From assembly GCF_022369475.1 (NCBI RefSeq), contig NZ_CP059600.1:434001-498000 (forward strand): 64,000 nt of DNA, given 5' to 3'. Of the stretch, positions 61,588 through 64,000 are shown one piece after another. This stretch comes from Campylobacter sp. RM12651. Lineage in GTDB: Bacteria > Campylobacterota > Campylobacteria > Campylobacterales > Campylobacteraceae. Under the pieces are notes generated by a model, which was given only the letters and a program-made list of their open reading frames with translations, was not told where the DNA came from and ran no database searches. A program made the translations under genes and the position numbers. The stretch's first letter is position 1, and the number at the start of each line of letters is the position of its first letter.

Positions 61588-63675
61588 TTATTTTTCTATT
61601 TTTGTTTTACAATCTAAGCACTCTATAAATGTGCCTTTTTTAAGTTCTTTTATAATCATTATTCCGCCACAATTAGCGCATTTTTCTTTAGCTAGTGGGT
61701 ATGAGCTAATGAAATTACATTTAGGATAAGAACTGCACCCATAAAATGCACCCCTTTTAGAAAATCTTTGCACCAAATCGCTACCACATTTAGGGCAAGG
61801 GACATCTAGTTTTACTAATTCTTTTTTAGGTTTTTCTTCTTTGTTTTCGGTTTTTGTATCGTTTAAATTCCTTGAATATTTGCATTTTGGATAACCACTA
61901 CAAGCTACGAATTTACCGAATTTGCCTTCACGAATTAGCAATTCTTTACCACAATCAGGGCAATTTTCTCCTAGTTTTTCTACTTGTTTTTGACTTTGAA
62001 TACTTGTTTTTCCATCGTTGATTTTAGTGATAAATGGCTCATAAAATTCATTTAAAACTTCATCTAAATCACGCCCATGAGTTGCAATCTCATCTAAACG
62101 CTCTTCCATATTGCTAGTAAATTTCGCATCTACTATTTGCATAAAATGTTCTTCTAAAAATTCTATGATTTTTTCGCCTTTTTCTGTAGGGATTAGTTGT
62201 TTTTTCTCTAACTTCACATAATCTCTATCAATTAAAAGGCTTGTTGTAGGTGCGTAAGTGCTAGGACGACCTATGCCTAATTCTTCAAGTTGCTTAATAA
62301 GACTTGCTTCGTTGTATCTTGCAGGTGGCTCTGTGTGTAAGGTCTTTATTTTTGAGCTTTGTAAAGTCATTTTATCGCCTTTATTTAAAGCAGGTAAAAT
62401 CTTATCTCCACTAGCATCATCATTCAATCTTAAATGCCCATCAAATAGCACTCTTCTTCCACTTAGTTTAAACTTCGCCTTATTACTTGTGATATAAATT
62501 GTATTGTTTTCTATCTTTGCATCAGCCATTTGGGTCATTAAAAATCTATCATAAATTAATTTATACAATTTATATTCATCAGCCTTTAAATACTCTTTAG
62601 CAATTTCAGGAGTAAAGCTAACATTAGTTACACGAATAGCTTCGTGAGCTTCTTGAGCGCCTTTGCTTTTAGTCTCATAAACTCTTGCTTTAGTCGGTAA
62701 ATATTCTTTGCCATAGTCTTTTGCGATTTGCTCTCTTGCTGATTTTATTGCTTCTTCGCTTAAGTTTAAGCTATCAGTTCTCATATAAGTAATTGCACCC
62801 ATAAATCCTGCGTGAGTTTGAACGCCTTCATATAAAGTCTGTGCTAACATCATAGTTTTTTTAGGAGAAAAACCTAATTTAGAACTAGCAGCTTGTTGTA
62901 AAGTAGAAGTCATAAAAGGTGGTTTTGGACTATCTTTACGCTCTTTTATACTGATTTCATCTACGATAAAATCCGAGCTTTTAATGTGTTTTAGGATTTC
63001 TTCGGCTAAGGCTTTTTCAGTAATGCTTGTTTTTGATAATTTCTTGTTATCAAATTCTATTAATTCTACTTCTAAATCTGTTTTAAACTTAGTATCAAGC
63101 TCATAATACTCAATGCTTACGAAATTTCTTATTTCTCGCTCTTTTAAGATAATTAATCTTAAAGCCGCACTTTGAACCCTACCAGCACTAAGTTTGCTTG
63201 CTACCTTGCTTGATAATAAGCCACTTAATTTAAAGCCTACAATTCTATCTAGCATACGCCTAGCTTGTTGAGCATTTACGCTATTTAAATCTATTTTTCT
63301 TGGGTGTTTAATAGCGTTTAAAATAGCGTCTTTTGTAATTTCGTGAAAAACTATTCTATCATAGCCTAAAACATCTCCGCCTAAGATATTTGCTAGATGA
63401 TATGCAATTGCTTCTCCTTCTCTATCTTCATCGGTTGCTAGTAAGACTTTAGCACCTTTGCTAAGGCTTTTTAATTCTTTTACTATGCTTGAGTGAGTTT
63501 TACTGATTTCATAATTAGGTTTAAAATGTCCATCTTCTATATCAATTCCTAATTTATTTTTAGGCAAATCCCTAATATGACCTTTAGACGCAATTACGCT
63601 ATATTCACTACCTACAAATCTTGAAATTGTTTTAGCTTTGCTTGGTGATTCTACTATTATTAGGGTATTACTCAT
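61588..63675 (-). CDS. topA: DNA topoisomerase I
   Basis: A 695-residue type IA topoisomerase that relaxes negative supercoils. The Toprim domain has LIIVESPSKAKTISRF at 5-20 and TDEDREGEAI at 81-90. SAGRVQSAALRLI is in the central part and the active-site Tyr297 lies in TYMRTDSLNLS. GIGRPSTYA follows, and three C-terminal zinc fingers of four Cys each (from about residue 570: CPDCGKELL, CPKCGSDL, CANCGGIM) end the protein. Its ATG overlaps the stop of the upstream gene as ATGA. Confidence 0.97.
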   Translation of the reverse strand: MSNTLIIVESPSKAKTISRFVGSEYSVIASKGHIRDLPKNKLGIDIEDGHFKPNYEISKTHSSIVKELKSLSKGAKVLLATDEDREGEAIAYHLANILGGDVLGYDRIVFHEITKDAILNAIKHPRKIDLNSVNAQQARRMLDRIVGFKLSGLLSSKVASKLSAGRVQSAALRLIILKEREIRNFVSIEYYELDTKFKTDLEVELIEFDNKKLSKTSITEKALAEEILKHIKSSDFIVDEISIKERKDSPKPPFMTSTLQQAASSKLGFSPKKTMMLAQTLYEGVQTHAGFMGAITYMRTDSLNLSEEAIKSAREQIAKDYGKEYLPTKARVYETKSKGAQEAHEAIRVTNVSFTPEIAKEYLKADEYKLYKLIYDRFLMTQMADAKIENNTIYITSNKAKFKLSGRRVLFDGHLRLNDDASGDKILPALNKGDKMTLQSSKIKTLHTEPPARYNEASLIKQLEELGIGRPSTYAPTTSLLIDRDYVKLEKKQLIPTEKGEKIIEFLEEHFMQIVDAKFTSNMEERLDEIATHGRDLDEVLNEFYEPFITKINDGKTSIQSQKQVEKLGENCPDCGKELLIREGKFGKFVACSGYPKCKYSRNLNDTKTENKEEKPKKELVKLDVPCPKCGSDLVQRFSKRGAFYGCSSYPKCNFISSYPLAKEKCANCGGIMIIKELKKGTFIECLDCKTKIEK

Positions 63676-64000
63676 TCGTTCTCCTTGATTAAAACATTGG
63701 CAAATTCATCATATAATTTTCTATATTCATCGCCAAGTTTTACTAAATCTTTATTTGTGCTAATGTATTCTAAATCCTTTAACACTGCATAATCTTTTAA
63801 AAAATTATTTGCATTTTCTTTTTTAAGATAAGTTTTTGCAAGTTCGTTATATACATTTAAAAATTCCTTTTGAAAATCTTCAAATTTTTCTAAATCAACA
63901 CTTAATAAAGTATCATTTGAAAAGCTTAAAACCTTGCTTTTAAATAATATTGCTAAAAATATCAAACCCTCACAATAATAAGGCTCTATTTCTTTAGTGC
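63672..64000 (-). CDS. C-terminal part of a protein cut by the window edge
   Basis: The frame runs open from the right edge leftwards to the stop at 63672-63674, so only the last 109 or so residues are visible and the start lies outside. It begins KEIEPYYCEGLIFLAILFK and is then helical and charged. The ATGA overlap with topA indicates co-transcription. I do not recognise the family. Confidence 0.65.
   Translation of the reverse strand, partial: TKEIEPYYCEGLIFLAILFKSKVLSFSNDTLLSVDLEKFEDFQKEFLNVYNELAKTYLKKENANNFLKDYAVLKDLEYISTNKDLVKLGDEYRKLYDEFANVLIKENE

Overview
The window is strongly AT-rich DNA from an epsilonproteobacterium, most likely a Campylobacter. The genus call rests on the host genes: fused cytochrome c synthase ccsBA, lysA, pheA, the fliF-fliG-fliH-dxs run, rlmN, mrp, and a torA-type reductase next to a monohaem cytochrome. 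I cannot fix the species. hisC and the small gene that I recall near pheA/fliF in C. jejuni are absent here.

Bases 1 to about 22,700 are a prophage-like integrated element whose left end lies outside the window. It holds the end of a spanin-like lipoprotein, a holin/spanin-type membrane protein and a DUF5675 protein (a lysis block), and a coiled-coil protein. Next come two paralogous membrane proteins with J-like domains on the minus strand, a cytosine methyltransferase, and a very large DarB-like polyvalent protein (adenine methylase plus SNF2-type helicase). After these are a protein built from two integrase-arm-like domains, a leftward operon of four small genes, a small HTH regulator, an isolated portal gene, two small unknown genes and a tyrosine integrase. 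Five copies of a promoter (GCACTAAAA, then a -10 box starting 27 bp after its G) precede element genes at near-constant geometry. Two related loci, at about 4.4 and 17.35 kb, look like a small hydrophobic toxin with an antisense RNA; the second is degenerate.

Bases 22,947 to 37,777 are one long rightward set of host genes with many 1-26 bp overlaps: ccsBA, a membrane protein, an LptF/G-type permease, lysA, pheA, fliF, fliG, fliH, dxs, a nucleoside-phosphorylase-like protein, rlmN, a WYL regulator and its small partner. It meets a leftward DUF5718 gene at a shared terminator.

Bases 38,648 to 49,778 hold a 1372-residue secreted protein of unknown family, mrp (minus), and a rightward cluster: DUF4105-like outer-membrane protein, smpB, rpiB, a small membrane protein, apt, a DedA protein, pepA, ychF. 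A tandem repeat of about 120 bp then separates ychF from a 2692-residue Asn-rich autotransporter on the minus strand. A perfect FNR-type box lies over the predicted start of transcription of the autotransporter. The window ends with the torA-like reductase and its cytochrome, then topA and a cut-off gene on the minus strand. I saw no rRNA, tRNA, CRISPR array or insertion sequence.
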